Positions 1-39,400 of a stretch of DNA of 64,000 nt are shown here, piece by piece. A model generated the notes under the pieces. It was given only the letters and a program-made list of their open reading frames with translations, was not told the DNA's origin and did not search any database. Within the stretch, counting starts at the first letter, position 1. The number at the start of each line of letters is the position of its first letter. This DNA is from Caenorhabditis elegans (lineage: Eukaryota > Nematoda > Chromadorea > Rhabditida > Rhabditidae): the NCBI RefSeq assembly GCF_000002985.6, contig NC_003279.8, forward strand, positions 9,362,001 to 9,426,000, given 5' to 3'. The position numbers were made by a program, and so were the translations under genes.

Positions 1-2005
1 AGAAATTATTTCCAGACTTACAGAGAATCTATACAATAAAAAGTAGACATTTCAGAAAGATTACATTGGATCAGAAAATGTGTCTCCTCAACAACCAGCC
101 AAAGTTATTGACCGTCACATAAATCGCAATCTACCTCTCAATAAGGAAACTCTTTTTGAAAAGTAGGTTGCATATCTGTTCTACAGTTGATTCGCGACGT
201 CCAGGGATCGGACGTTGCAAGTTATCAGTGTCTTACTAAACTAGAATTATTCAGAAAAGTTAAGACTTACATTCACAAATTACAATTTCAGATCAGATAA
301 CAAGCCTCTGGGACCAACAAAATCAAATGAAGCAAAGCCGACAGCAAAGGAGATATATTTATCAAAAAGCAAATATGTGCCCGGTACTGTCAAAAATAAA
401 TTCAAAAAATCTTGTAAATTATGAAAATTATGTTTTCCTTATTTTGTAAGTATTTAGTTTTTTTCAACGTAGTTTTAAGCCATAATGCTCACTTTCAAAG
501 CCTTCTCTATTACATTTGTATAATTTATTTTTAAGCTTCAACATATTAAAGTTATAAAAATTATTTATTCAGTAAAATGGTTGGACTTGCTCATACCTTA
601 TTTGAATTGTGATTGTTCAATTTTTTAAAAATTGGTATTACTTACAAAAATCTCCCTAAGTTTCTATATTTTCTTGTCCTTTCTATTTCTTTCAATTTTC
701 AGGCCAAGTATCCAAAGACACTCATCAAAATCAAATAATGACAACAAATGGATTAACTGGAACAACTAAAACGACAACATTTTCTGCAAAAAAAGAGGGT
801 CGAACGGCAGTTCAAACAAGGTTCGAGTATGCGTACGGTTCGTCGTTTTGTTCTTCTCATAAATCTCTCTTTTTGTTTGTTTTTTTACTTCCTTTTGGCG
901 CATGCCTTTCTTCCCAATATTCTTAGTGTTTGCAATTGCTTTTGTTCGATCAAAGATTTTATAGCAAAACTGATATATCTATGAAAAAAAATCTGCCAAA
1001 AAGGTCAATGTAATACTTCTAACTATATAATTAGCCGAAAACTTGAGAACATAGTTCTATTTTTTGGAAATTGTTCCAAACCGCTCATGGTGCTGAAATA
1101 TCCAAAAATCATAATAAAACAAAGACGTTTTTTGACATTTTTTATTTACTATTAGAGTCAAATAGTAGTTATAGCTCTTTTTCACTAATCATAATTTTGG
1201 AAGTCGAGAAAGTTATTCCTCCAAGTTTTATATTTTCATTGTGTTTTAAATGTTCGTATTTAAGCATTCTGGGGGTCGAACCTGCAGCAAATCTCGAAAT
1301 TACTCAAGATGACCATAGTTTTGTAAAATATGGAAATTTTCCAAAACCAAAGTTTTTTTTAACTAAATTTTTTTGTGTTTTATTATCATATTTGGTGAAG
1401 TCGGACTATTACATTTGTACTTAGACTAAACACCAAACAAAAAAGTTGAGTTGTGAAAATTAAATTGATAGTTTCAACTATCAAGAAAATTTTCGCTTTC
1501 TAATGTTTTTGAAAAATAAGTCACGTCTCGTTCGCACCATTTTTTTTGAATCCTTAACGTTCAGAATTTGAACCTCTGAAAAATTGAAATATATCTTTTT
1601 TAATTTGAAATTAATAGTCTTGTGGTGTCGATTTTGATAACTAATGAGATTGTAATTCTATGAGAGTGACCGAGTTTTCTCTTTTATAAGCACGTTTAGT
1701 TTAGACACTATAAAGTTACAACAAATCTTTTTTCTGATTTATCATATTCCTATTTTTTTCATTCATTTCCCAATATAGTTTTCATTCCTAATTTTTGTTT
1801 TTTAACTTTGAAATTACAGGTTACATCCCAAGCTTCGGAGCAAGACAGACGGGACCAACAGTGTCGAATCAAACAAATAATCATTCAGCAAATAATTCTC
1901 ATTCACCAAATAAAATGAGTAATACGGGTCGAGTCGATTGGGCAGCCAAGTGAGTCTTTTTTTCGAGTTTTCCAAATTTGAAATGCTTTCAGATATGTAA
2001 AATAG
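1..2005 (+). CDS. 3' part of an unrecognised multi-exon gene
   Basis: Five exons can be joined in one frame: 56-162, 292-383, 703-837, 1820-1949 and 1993-2005, with stop TAG at 2003-2005. All junctions are GT..AG and every phase agrees; the last intron is only 43 bp. The 5' end lies outside the window. The encoded tail is hydrophilic, rich in Asn, Thr, Ser and Lys, without membrane segments. It contains a stretch reading RFEYAYGYIPSFGAR and ends in RVDWAAKYVK, the most conserved-looking part. Exon 703-837 could also end at 820, 826 or 832, but those junctions run into a stop in exon 1820-1949. I do not recognise the family. The gene is convergent with ppfr-1, 771 bp away. Confidence 0.72.
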
Positions 2006-2776
2006 TCACCATCGTTCGAAATATTGCATAATCTTCGCTACAGTACCCCGTTTTCAAGGACTTCTCCCTTGGCGGTGAAGTCAGGAAAAATGCCTAGCGT
2101 GATTCTTTTAATTTATTTTTTTTAAATTTTCACCCAACTCTCTTTCATAAAATGTGGAATAAACTACGAATTCACATGTATTATACCACAAATTAGGCAC
2201 TATGGCTACAAAAAAATCAATAAATGAAGTAAGAGGGCAGAGCACGCACAATTAAGTGAAACATGAAAACCGAGTGTGAGAAATTGTGGGCGGGGAGAAG
2301 AAAATGGGAAGAAAGTGGATAAAAGGAGCTGTCAACAGCGGAGTTTAAGTATGACCAAGAAAAATGGAATAAATGGGGATGGAAAACTGAAATAATTGAA
2401 ATTGATACTCTAGTAATAAATACCACACATAAAATTCTAAAAATTCCAAGAAAAAAACGGGACAATTACACAAGAAACCTAGAAAAAAAGTATTTTAATG
2501 GGAAAAGATCGGCCAGCGATCACATTTTGAATCAAATCCTAAAACTTCAAGTTTGGAAGAAAAAGAGACATATGATATAGTGAATTGTGGCAAAAAATTA
2601 AATTGCTCTCACTTATAGCAAATGTCAATTTTCGGGGAAATATTGCAGGAAAAAATCTATATCTTTGTGAGCAAATGTATATGAAATAAAGGCCACGTGG
2701 TGAATTGAATTTGACAAAAAGAATAGGAAAACATGAAAAAAAAACTGGTTCGAACACATTCCAAAATTACTGAAAA
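2006..2776. other. Convergent 3' intergenic region
   Basis: This space separates the stop of the plus-strand gene from the stop of ppfr-1 on the minus strand, so it should hold both 3' UTRs. Short open frames on the minus strand (2217-2465, 2539-2757) are AT-rich, have no splice logic and look non-coding. A minus-strand AATAAA lies near 2108-2115 and could serve ppfr-1, implying a long 3' UTR of roughly 650 bp. Confidence 0.5.
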
Positions 2777-28118
<25,342 letters not shown>

Positions 28119-28953
28119 AATCGATGTTTTTCGATAATTATGACCTCTGATGTGGAAAATTGAATTTTTGTTTTAAATTTTTGAAATTGAAAACAAAAAG
28201 AAACGTGTCGGCAAAAGAATAGAAAACCCCATGAGGAGAAAAGTACACAAGCACTGAAAATGCGCCTTGACCAGTTGACCGTCGAAAAGAGCGCCCTGCA
28301 ACGCCGTTGGCGCCATAACCGACGTGTTTCGCGGATTATTTCCCTTCAGATTTTACAATTAGTGAGAAAAAAGCTTACCAATGTTTCAAAATGAAAACTT
28401 ATTCGTGAAATAGAGAAAATGAAGACAGAGAAAGTCAAATTTGACCTGTTTTGGACGAAAACCGTTCTCCAAACGACAATCCTCTGTCGCAAGTCATTAG
28501 ATTATTATTCTGAGGCAATAATTTAAAATTTAAAGTCAAACTGATTAATATAAATTCGGGGAAATACAGAAAATGCTCACAAAATTTAAAAATACGAAAA
28601 ATTAGTTATTTTGCGCCAGAATCACAGTACTCATTGAAATCGTTGCGAGACCCACGAAGCTAATTGCGAGCATGTCCCTTGAAAGAAGGTACGGTTTAAG
28701 AAATAATTTTTTGAGCTGAATTGGTCTTGTTTAATTTTGGCTTTTCTGAATTTGTTCAAATTTATCATGATATAAATATATTCATACTCGATGGTTGCAC
28801 AACGAATTTCAGACCTTTTTGCTGTTGCAATGTTTAAATGATTTATTAAAACTTTTATCAGGAGAAAGGAAACAAATAAATAATTCTTAACAAAAAACAA
28901 GGCCTATACAAAATGAGGAGAAAAAATGACAAAAACAAGAACATAAATGGATT
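28119..28953. other. Intergenic region between rtcb-1 and ppfr-1
   Basis: This is 835 bp between two genes on the same strand. It should contain the rtcb-1 3' UTR (minus-strand AATAAA near 28839-28844) and the ppfr-1 upstream region. A small GC-rich patch, GCGCCCTGCAACGCCG with TGGCGCCATAACC at about 28289-28320, is the likeliest promoter element for ppfr-1. The gap is longer than usual inside worm operons. Confidence 0.45.
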
Positions 28954-31094
28954 TTATCCCTTGATGACCGCAATTGGTCTCAGTTTGACCGCCTTTTTAC
29001 TGATGCCAGCTGCATCACACGTGTCTACAACGTCCGTCACATTCTTATACGATTCGGGTGCTTCTTCCATAATCAATTTAGGCGATGCAATGCGAATTGA
29101 GATCTCCTTCTTTTTCAAATCATCAATTACCGAATCCCAAGTGATAGTTCGGCGTGATTTGGCACGTGAAAGTGCTCGTCCCTGAATTTTGAATGATTTT
29201 TGTTGGATAAAAGCGATAATTAAAAACTCACAGCTCCATGACATGTTGTTCCAAAAGTTTCCACTAATCCTTGTTCAGTTCCTGTTAGAACATAACTACA
29301 AGTTCCCATACTTCCACCAATTAGTACAGGTTGTCCAATTAACTGATAATCAACTGGTATTAATGGATGATGAGCCGGAAAAGCGCGTGTAGCTCCTTTT
29401 CGATGAACACACAGCTGACGTGGTCTACCATCAACCATATGCTCTTCCATTTTTGCTACATTATGTGACACGTCATAGATTACTTGCATATCCATATCAT
29501 CTGCTGACATTCCAAATGTCTTTTGGAATGCATTACGAACACAGAATGTGATACACGATCTGTTAACCCAGGCGAAGTTTGCAGCAGCCGCCATTCCGGA
29601 AAAGTAGTTTTTGCCTGAAAATTTAAAATATATATTTTAAGTTTATTTATTTTTAGATTTCGATTAGGAATAGATTATATCGCATTTTCCAAAAACATTT
29701 CTTTTCATTTTTGGGTGGATTAAAAAAAAAAAAAAATTTTAATTTTATTTTTCTAGTTTCCGATTACTAGCATTTTTCTGATTTTTTTCAAGAAAGTTTT
29801 TTTTTAATATGAATTTTTATGTTTTTGGGGGAATATTATATGTTCCTTATCTTTTTTTTCTCAAAATTTGATTTCAAAAAGTTGAACTTGCTTGTTAATA
29901 TTGTAGATTGTTATTTTTTTATTCTAATTTTTTTTCAATTATCACTGAAAAAATGAATACCTTCAACCGAATTAATTCTTGCACACGCAAGCTGCTTATC
30001 ATTTACAACAATTCCATCTCTAGCCATTGCTTTTTCCATTTCAACTAATGAGTCAGTTGCAACTTGATGTCCAAGTCCTCGACTTCCACAATGAAGCATT
30101 ACAACAACTTGCCCTTCTTCATCAATTCCCATTGTACTTGCAGCATGTTTATCATAAATCTCATCGACAACTTGAACTTCTGCGTAATGATTTCCTGCTC
30201 CAAGAGTTCCCAATTGTGGAAGTCCACGTTTTTTAGCTCTCAATGAAACTTTCGATGCATCTGCTTGTAACATTCGTCCATATTCTTCACAATGTTCTTT
30301 ATCTTCTGCCCATGAATAACCTTCACGTAATGTCCAATCCATTCCCATTTCTAAACATTCAACAAGATCTGATGCAAGCATTGGAATTGCACCACGTGAA
30401 CCAACTCCAACTGGAATATGATCAAAAAGTGATTGTGTTAGTTGTTCTTTTAATGGCTTTACATTTTCTTCAAAAAGATTCGTTCGAAGTAATCGTACTC
30501 CACAGTTGATATCAAAACCGACGCCTCCGGGTGAGATTACAGATTCTGGATTTCCAACGTCGAACGCAGCGATGTTTCCAATGGAAAAACCATAACCAGA
30601 GTGAATATCTGGAAGACCAATCTGCGAAAAATCAATTTTTGTAGGGGCTGTGAAAATATGTTTTTTAAAATTATTTCAGGATTTTAAATGGTGGAGTACC
30701 GAAATCTGAGACTTCACTTGTTTAGACACAAAATATCACAAAAAACGAATGTCGTAATGAGACATTCTGAAGATCTCGAAACTTAATTCTAATATTATTA
30801 TTATCCTTCAATACATATTTTTCCCTTTTTCCGTAATGATTCACTAACCGAATGTCCAACAATTCCTGGTAGGGATGCCACGTTGGCAATTTGTCTGACC
30901 GCTGGCAAAAATCCACCGATTCCTTGTCCATCACATGAGAACTTTAACTCGTCAAACATTAATTGTTCGAGACTATTATTCACATAAAATCGTCCCTCCA
31001 CATTCATATTCGGCACAAAACCTTTCTTAATTCGAAACTTTGTGTCTGTCAAGCGATCGATAAAATCACATTCTTCTTCAAATGTGCGAGGCAT
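28954..31094 (-). CDS. rtcb-1: RtcB RNA ligase (tRNA-splicing and unfolded-protein-response ligase)
   Basis: The exons are 30849-31094, 29961-30621, 29232-29614 and 28954-29181, totalling 1518 nt or 505 codons plus stop, the same length as human RTCB. RtcB joins a 2',3'-cyclic phosphate to a 5' hydroxyl with GTP and Mn2+; in animals it joins tRNA halves and xbp-1 mRNA after IRE-1 cleavage. Metal and guanylylation residues are visible: [10 protein letters not shown] (Cys), [27 protein letters not shown], and THCGA-type TCHGAGRALSR, whose His carries GMP. The end, LRPIAVIKG, matches the family C terminus. The minus strand reads TATATTCAG then AATG, so the ATG sits one base after a trans-splice-like acceptor. 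The gene is apparently intact. Confidence 0.97.
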
Positions 31095-31096
31095 TC

Positions 31097-32463
31097 TGAA
31101 TATAAAAATATTTTTAGAATATAAATATATAGGGACGTGCATTTGAAAAAAAAACAGAATTCAAAATCTTCATAGACACTTTCTGTGAGATATCCTATAG
31201 AGGAGAGTTTTGAATTTGAATTTAGAATTGATAAAATCTCAAAATCTTTAGTCAAGAAAACATTCTAAATCTTTCTTTTTTTTCTTTTTAGATCAGAAGT
31301 TCACAATTAAATATTGCGAAAAATTTCATAAATACGTACGAAAATTAAAAAAAAGGAAAATTATGCACAACCACCCGAGTAGGGTCAAATACTCGGAAAA
31401 ATTCGATTGAAAACAAAACTTTTGGTGTCCCGTGCAAAAATGAACACCGTTCTGTAGAGCTTACAATAAAAAAATACTGGAAAGGGAAGTACGCTCCATT
31501 GCACTCTTTGAGTCTGGCAAAAACAAAACCGTTGCATTGAAATGCATTGTCCTTTGGGAATAGAAAATGTTCCCCAGATTGTGAGGATAAAAAAATAGAA
31601 ATATACCATTAAGTCGGCGAGTTTTTTGTTTCGAGTTTTTGTTTGGAAAAATACTATTTTTTGTATCTATCAATACAATATTCGCAGGATATTTTTCAAA
31701 ATTTAAACACAATAAACAATAACAAACGGTATAAACCGCAAATTAAAATAATAGAAACAAATTTGTTAACAAAACTGAGAAAACATTTTTATGATAGTCC
31801 GCGTGGACTACACGACATGCTGGCCTAGAAACCTCTGCACAAAAAAGGGCACTAATTCAAAAAAGTTTGTCTTCGCGTATAATAGATTTCTGAATTAAAA
31901 TGAAGATTCCTCGATCTTTTGGGGAAATATTTAAACAAAGTTGTGCTATAAATAAGAATTTATAAGTTTTCTTCAGAATCTAAAATAGTATACACATGAA
32001 AAATACGCAATATACAAGAAGAAGAAGACAACCAAGAATTTGTTTCAAGAAGAAAAGACAAGAAAAATGTACAACGTGTGGTGGAAAGATGATGATGATG
32101 TCATTAAAGAGAAGCGGGTCCGAGAAATTATGTAAAAGTGGGTAAAATAGTTGATATTTTCCTGGAAAATGACAAATGAAAGGCAAAAGTTTGTTTTTTT
32201 CCGAGAATCAGCCACCCGTAAACCGGGCGTTTGGAAAAACTAGAATTAAATGCAAAATGTTGAGGAATTAATTAATTGTTAGGCTCTATTCCGTCACAGG
32301 ACTAACAAAAAAGAGCATAACCCCATAATATGCAAGGTGACAATTTTCAAAAAATTAAACAACACGGTAAGAGACTTCTCTTCGGATCAGAGAATATACA
32401 TAGGGAAAACGGGGTTTTGTTTGGAGATCTCATGAAACAGGTACGAAATAAGACAGAATCATG
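31097..32463. other. Intergenic region between RSPRY1 homologue and rtcb-1
   Basis: The region is AT-rich and contains no gene I can support. It presumably holds the 3' UTR of the RSPRY1 homologue and the rtcb-1 promoter. Around 31795-31850 there is a short block, TAGTCCGCGTGGACTACACG followed by ACATGCTGGCC, that reads like a fragment of an interspersed repeat. The 1.4-kb gap argues against, but does not exclude, cotranscription. Confidence 0.4.
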
Positions 32464-35400
32464 TTAAACTTGAGTATGACGGCGTGCGATATCTCGATTG
32501 TTGGCTGTAGTGATACCGGTGTGAATAACCTGTAAAAAAGTTGATTTATGAACATTTTCTCGACATTTTGAACACAAAATATGATTTTCAATTTAATTTT
32601 AAAACATTTTTAGGTGGAGTGCCATCAATTGGGATTTCAAATACTCACTGGTCTCAAATGCCGAAATAATACTAAAGAAATACGAAAAAATTTCATTACA
32701 TTTGAAAAAAGATCGATGATTTTGGCAATTTTTTAACACTTTTGGATTTTGTGACCAGACTGGGTATTTGTTAATTAAATTTTCTGTGTACTGCACCTGT
32801 AGAAGATATAATTGATCTTACCGTATCAGTAGGATGTGTGGCAACTGCTGACGTGGCACGTGTGCTTTTCCGTTGACTATTCACCCGAACAAATGCAGAT
32901 ATGGATGAGTTTGATGGTGATTTGACATTATCAAATGATCGATTATTTTTCGTTTTTTGAATTCTTTCCTCTATTGGTTTTCTGCATAACGGGCAATGAT
33001 CCATCATGTTACAGCAATCCGAGCAGAAACCACTGAAAATATTTTTAAAATTGTTTTCAGAACGAAGTTTTAAAAAAAGTAGAGTAGAGTTGCAGTTGTG
33101 CAGTAATTTTATAGAAAGTAGGCCTTAATGTGCACTATAACTGTTAAATTTTTTTTTAATTTTGCAAAAATGGAAAAAATTTTATTCCCTCTCAAATGAA
33201 GTTTTTACATTTTTATATTTTCAGTACAAGTATTGCTAATTTTTCCAGATTTTTAAACTCAATATCTGATTTGAAACACCGCTCATCAATTTTTCAGACA
33301 TTTGGAAAGAGATTTGCTGAAACTTTAAAATAGACCTAAAAATCAAAGATTTAATTTTTTAAAATTTTTATTAGGAAAAAAGCCTGAAAATTCGAAAAAA
33401 AAGTGTTTTTCAAATCAAAAACTCACAGAAAACAAACAGATTTAGCCGGAAAATGTCAAAATTGGGTCATTCGTTTGTGCGGTAATTCAACTATAATTAA
33501 ATGTTTTTCTTTTGCAAAATTTAAAAAAACCCTTCAAATTCAGAAAAGTTATTTTTTTACGGTAAAATGGTGTATTTTTAAAAATCATTAAAAGCAAAAT
33601 TTCAAAACGAATCTACTCCAAAAATCAGTTTATTAACCTAAAACAGACTCACTCATGATTGCATGGCAGAAGAGTTGTGCTCCCTGGAGCCGCAAAACAA
33701 ATTGTACAATAATCTTCGGGTATATGCTCTTTTTCAAGCAATTCCAACCTCAACCTCCGCGGCACAATTGTTCTTTGCTCCGTGCTGAGCTTCCCGAAAT
33801 CATTAAAACATCGAAACTTCTTTCCGGGATTATATTTGAAACGTGAAGCTCCAAAATTGAATCGACATTGTTGAAATGACATAAATGATGCTGCAGCAAA
33901 TACACCTTCTGATGGTTGTCGATTACTTAGAAATTCAGTTTCCGGTTCTTTCAATGGAGTACCATTTAAATAAAATACAACTTCTCCTTCTGGAATATTC
34001 AAAAGTACACCGATAACATCTCCAGGTTGCCAATTTTCATGTTCATGTTTATGACTCTTCGCATTGTACCAAACTAATTGTCGGCAACCATCATATGCAA
34101 CTGAAGACGCATCATCTCCAATACCGTAACCCTCATGATTCAGGAAACGAGATCTTTTCGTGGCGAGACCAATTTGCATGACTCCAGATGTGAGTACTGT
34201 AGCTTCATAATACCATACTCCATCCATTACTTCAAATGTACATCGAACAGATTCAAAAGAAGAAACATCACAACGAGCTTCCAATCCATCTGGACCAATT
34301 TTCAAATATTCACTGACATCTTCATGGTTAAGCATTGCATTGATTTTTGATGTTTCACAAGTTTCATATGAATATGGTCGGGATTCCAGAATGACTGAAA
34401 ATATTTAGAATAAAAAAAGCTGGGGATCAAAGGTGACGGGTTTTCTATTTTTACTAAAATCAAAAATCGAAAACTTTTAATTTTTCCAATATTTCGAAAA
34501 TAAACGATTTTTCGGAAAGTAGCTTTAAATGTGGTATTTTTCTTTTTAGACAAAATTTTATATTTTTGTTTTTTCATCAACATGAACAAAATTTAATTTC
34601 CTGAACATTTTTTTTTGATTTTTCGATTTTCAATTGTTCGACGACGCCCAATGGACTTTTCTTCGTTTTTTTGTTTTATAATTTGAAACATCTTTTAACG
34701 AATTTTCGAGCATTTCTTTACAGACACATTTAGCTCAATGTTAAACTTCGATTGTAGGATTTATTGTTTCTTTTTCTTTACGGAAAAATTTCTGAAAAAT
34801 TGGCATCAAAGAAAAAATGAGGAAAATTTGATTAAAATTGCCGGAAACGACGAAAATGTCAAAATTAGGTCACTTAATTGAGCGGGAATTCAAAAATAAT
34901 TTTTCTTCGCAAAATTCTTTTAAAAAACAAAAAAATATATATAATTTGAAGCAAAACCTATTTAAAATATTTTCTGCGATTTGCATCAAATATATTTTCA
35001 ATTAAAAAACTCACAGATATTATCCAAAGCCCACTGCGCACAAAATCCCTCTTGTTTTGCAAACCAATATCTTGAAACTTCTTCATTTTTCAAATATTCT
35101 TCCATTTTTATCAACGGATGAGTCGTCATTTCCGTGAACATTTTGCATATTGAAATTTGGTTTTCTCGGGTTTGAGCGAATTTTTCAAGTGCCAAGAGGG
35201 CAAACATTCTCACACAATGAGTGTTCTTCTCTTTCTGAATTTGTTTTTTGTTGAAAAATCTTCATTTAGAATATTAATTCTTACCAGTGTTTTCCCGTAA
35301 TTCGGTGGAAAGTAGGTAAGCCCGTAGCAAATAATTTTCATCAAATACCCTTTAATTTTATCGTTAAACATTGTAACTGCCGCGCTTCCAGCCATTTTCT

Positions 35401-36398
35401 CGGCAAGGGAACCAAGTACAATACACATATTTTTGTGCCATGATGGTGGAAGATGCTTTGAATCCACAAATTCACTACTTAATCCAAGAGAAAGAAGAAG
35501 AGTTTGTACTGATTCTCTACTTGGAAGTGGACATTCATCAAGGAATAATGATATTACTGCAGGGCCGAGAGGATCGTTTTCTGGTATCTGAAAAATAAAA
35601 ATTATTTTTTTGGAGAAACCTTTTGGAGAAATTGGATTTTTTTGTGACGAAAATCGCTGTAAATTTTCAAAATACCATAATGAAATATCAAAATCTTCAG
35701 AGTTTTTTAAGAGTTCGGATAGACAACAGTGATATTTTTTTTCACAAAAAACATTTACTACTACAGAAATCAGTTTTTTGATTATTCTTTTGTTTCTCAG
35801 ATTTTTTAAGTCGACATTGCTGAATTTCCGAAAAATTTTCGCTTGCCGTTCTGTCATAATAATTTTTGTTTTTGTCTGTGAATTGCTATTTCCAGTCGAA
35901 AAAAAGCTTAAATATGAAACATACTGTGTAGATCAACGCTCGTACAACCATTGTCCACCCTTTCTCCTCGTCAGCAATAAAGTTCAATTTGAGTAGTGAT
36001 TGAGGTGGTTCTTGTTCACTAAAAAATTGAATTTTCATTGAAAAAGTTGGACTTTCGTTTTCGTACTTATTAACAAGTGTTCGTATGACTTCCAAAGTCT
36101 CTATAATAAGTTCTTTGATATCATCTCGAACATCACCATTTCCCCCTTCCGATCGACTTCTATGTCCATATCTGTGACCATTTGAGAAAGGATCCCGAGG
36201 TGAAGCTGAGGCATTACGCGCTTCTCGTCTGAAAAATTTTAATGGATTTTTTGATTCTTTTAAATCTAATAATTATGATAAAAATAATAAGGATTGTGAG
36301 ATTGATATTAAATTGAAGAAAAAAACTTACAATCTCTTGATATTCCTTTTGCGTTCTTTCCTCCGCGCTCTCGCCTCTCGGCTAATGCACGTGCCCAT
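32464..36398 (-). CDS. RSPRY1 homologue, SPRY and RING-finger protein
   Basis: Eight exons join in frame: 36331-36398, 36067-36228, 35925-36018, 35285-35587, 35015-35234, 33653-34394, 32822-33032 and 32464-32529. They total 1866 nt, 621 codons plus stop. The N terminus MGTCISRE has a Gly2 and Cys4 that suit myristoylation and palmitoylation, as in human RSPRY1 (MGNSCICR). A helical region follows (DPLGPAVISLFLDECPLPS, FALLALEKFAQT). The SPRY domain is in exon 33653-34394 (FESVRCTFEV, NHEGYGIGDD, FYLNGTPL). The RING finger crosses the last introns (YCTICFAAPGSTTLLPCNHE, then CPLCRKPIEER). Family members are putative E3 ligases; human mutations cause a skeletal dysplasia. The start ATG directly follows TTTTCAGA, a trans-splice-like acceptor. 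Confidence 0.93.
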
Positions 36399-36402
36399 TC
36401 TG

Positions 36403-39400
36403 AAAAAAAAACTGTAAAAATAATATGAATAATTTAGTTTTCGATGAAAATCAAAATAAATAGACATAATAGTTTTTCGATTTGATAAAATGATGCGGAA
36501 CAGATTGTTAATGAGTAGATGGACTCGTGACCGAGTTTAAGGAAAGTTAGGTCATGAAAAGATGAGATTCTTTCGGGATGGTTAATTGAGCTTGAAAATA
36601 GCGAATTTTTGAATTATCTATTGATATTTTAAGCACGATGACTCAAAAGAAATAGGTTCTTGAATATTATCCGCGAGCAATTGAATTTTCGATCTATAAA
36701 AGAACAAGTGCACTATTATTCAGTCATTGAAAAGAGTCAAAGGTCGATGGAACTATTCAGTCGCTTATTTCTGCTTATTTTCCAGTTAATTAACTTCTAA
36801 GAAGGTTCAACTAGATTATTTCCAAGCAAAAGTACAAATATATTGAAGTTTAATTAAAAGACTTAATTCTTCAGATGATTTTTGTTTTATTTTTTTTTAG
36901 CCATTTAGCTTAATTCCAATACGAATATTCACGCTATCCTGGAAGTGTTAAGGTTTTTCCCCCTCTTAATGAAAGAATAAAACAATTTAATGCACTATCT
37001 AAGAGTTCGGCAGCGCATGTGACCCAATAAAATAATAAAAGTGACAATCGATCGACCCATAAAGGTTGATGTTCTACAACACTAAGTAAACTTATTGGCT
37101 AAAAATAACAAATACTTGGTCTTCAAGAAAAAAAAAGTAAGAAGAAGAAAAAGAAGAGAAGAGAGTGTGTTTTGTTCAGTGATGAGGTGCGAGAAGAAGA
37201 AGAAGCAGGAAACCGGACAACGAAGGCTGAGAAGAAGAAGAAGGACGTTGTGAATGAATGCAGAAAACGTTAATATACTTTTTTTTAGGAAGTTATGAAT
37301 TGGTTATTACCCATCCAAAAGGGTTTGATGGTATACAATAAACGATCGTAATCAAATGAAAGTTAATTTCTAACCGATGTGGCACGGAAAAGTTGGCTAA
37401 AATTAGGATTCAGCTAAAATTAGATTCAATTTTTCGAAATTTTGAACTGCCATATAACTTATTGAGCACATGTCTGTACGTTCAAAATACCCTGAACCAT
37501 TAGTTTTTCTTAAAAGAGATATTTAAATAAACTAAATACTAACAAAAGTTGGAATAGAAGAAGCGGTGTATGAAGGATGATGAGAATTATACTTTCTCCT
37601 TCGTTCTCATCTTCCGTATGAATTGGATTGGCAGAAAAAAGAGGAGAAGGCGTTTTGTTAGTGACATGCCAGATGAATATTAGCTTTTTGTGAAACTGTT
37701 TTGTTGTTAGCTAGTCAGATTCGCAGATTTTATCAGGAAAATTACTAAAACTTTAAGAAATCGAAAATCGGTGAAAACGAAAAGCGAATGACGTTGTAAT
37801 GCCAGATGTCGTCACTTTAGTTGGTTAGTTTCTAGCGTAAAGCCAGTAACAGGTTCAAGGCCATCCCAGCTGACTCATATCGAAAAAAAGAAATATAAGC
37901 CATGCAATAAGGAATCGATTCTTGACAAAAAACACTTCTGGAGAGCAATTTTGGACGCTTTTGGCGGAGGAAAGAGCAATTTATATAAAATTGTTCGTTC
38001 TTTGGGTCAACATTTTTTCAAAACATATAAGACTGATTTCTTGCAGCTACTCAGGTAAAAGGTAAAAAATAAATATCGGAAACACCAAGGAACAACAAAA
38101 ACTTCTTTTTTTTTTTGAAATCTCATTTTTTCGTTTCAAACCACCACGGGACGGGAAAGAAACGTGTTGAATTTAAATAAGTGGCAAGAGCAAATTTTAA
38201 CTGAAAGTGGTATTTAAAAATATATTAAATAGAAAATTAATTTGATAAAAACTAATACTTAATTATATAATTTAAAAAAAAGGAAATTGTTTTTTATTAG
38301 AAAAACAATTTTCAGCGAGGGACACCGTGACGACAAAATGCAGACCAGTCTGCAATTTTGCGTCACCGTAGTCGCATGAAAGTTTCAAAATTGTTTAGAG
38401 AATCCCAATACTAAATTTATTCAAATAAAGTATCAGAAATAGGTTCAGAATTCTAAAATTATATATTTAGTTAAATAAATTCAATCAGCGCCGTTAAAAT
38501 TTTCGTGCGGTTTCGGGGTATGTTTCGCGAACGGATCAAAAAGTACAAAAAAAGAGCAAGTACGTTTAAAACAAACAGTAAAAATTGTTGTTTGATTTGG
38601 AGCTGAACAATTATTGAAAATTATATTTCACGAGAAGAATGGAAGATCTAGAAATAAATATTTATTCTGGTTACAAGAGCTTGGAAAAAAAATTAAGCGA
38701 CTTCAAATGAACGCTGAAAAATTAGAGAAAGACATCAAAATATATTCATTAGAGTTGGAAAAAGCTTTTCCAAAAGAGAGATATAAAGGAGAAGAAAGAA
38801 TCGAAAAGTCGGCGAATTCCTCAACAGTACAGGCACGCCGTAACTGCTTATATGACTTGATCAACTTTTCGTATAAACAATTTAGAAATTGTTTTCTCAA
38901 GCAGTTCAAGAATACCAGGACTATAGGACTAATAGAATCGAGTATTCTGAGAGCTAGGAACAGAGAAAATAAGGAGTGCAAATAAACTCAATGGGCAACC
39001 TGCTGCTGCTGGTGCAATGAGCCGATGGAGGTAGTTTTAAAATGACTGATGATTTTGACTTTGGGACGGGCGGGACTTTGGGTTTTGTTTGCACTCTTCA
39101 CCCCATCAAATTTCATACCATTTTTGCCTATTTTTATGCTTTACAATAACAACAGTACGAGCAAAATGAAATAATAATAATATGAAATGGTGTTATTATG
39201 GCAAATATGTATAAGAATAAGTACATATGTATGTATCACCTATACTCTTAAGAATGAGTAGACAAGGTGTGGCAGGTCAAATAGAAGCATTGAGAGTTGA
39301 AGAGAAATATAGAAATAAAAAGAACACGGGGATTCAGTTTACGAAGACAAGAAAGCTGCGATAATATACTTTCAATTGAAATAATTAAGTAATTGTAGAT

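Noticed and set aside
1071..1424. 117-codon open frame on the plus strand
   Set aside because: It lies inside the intron 838-1819 of the first gene, is AT-rich and has no splice support.
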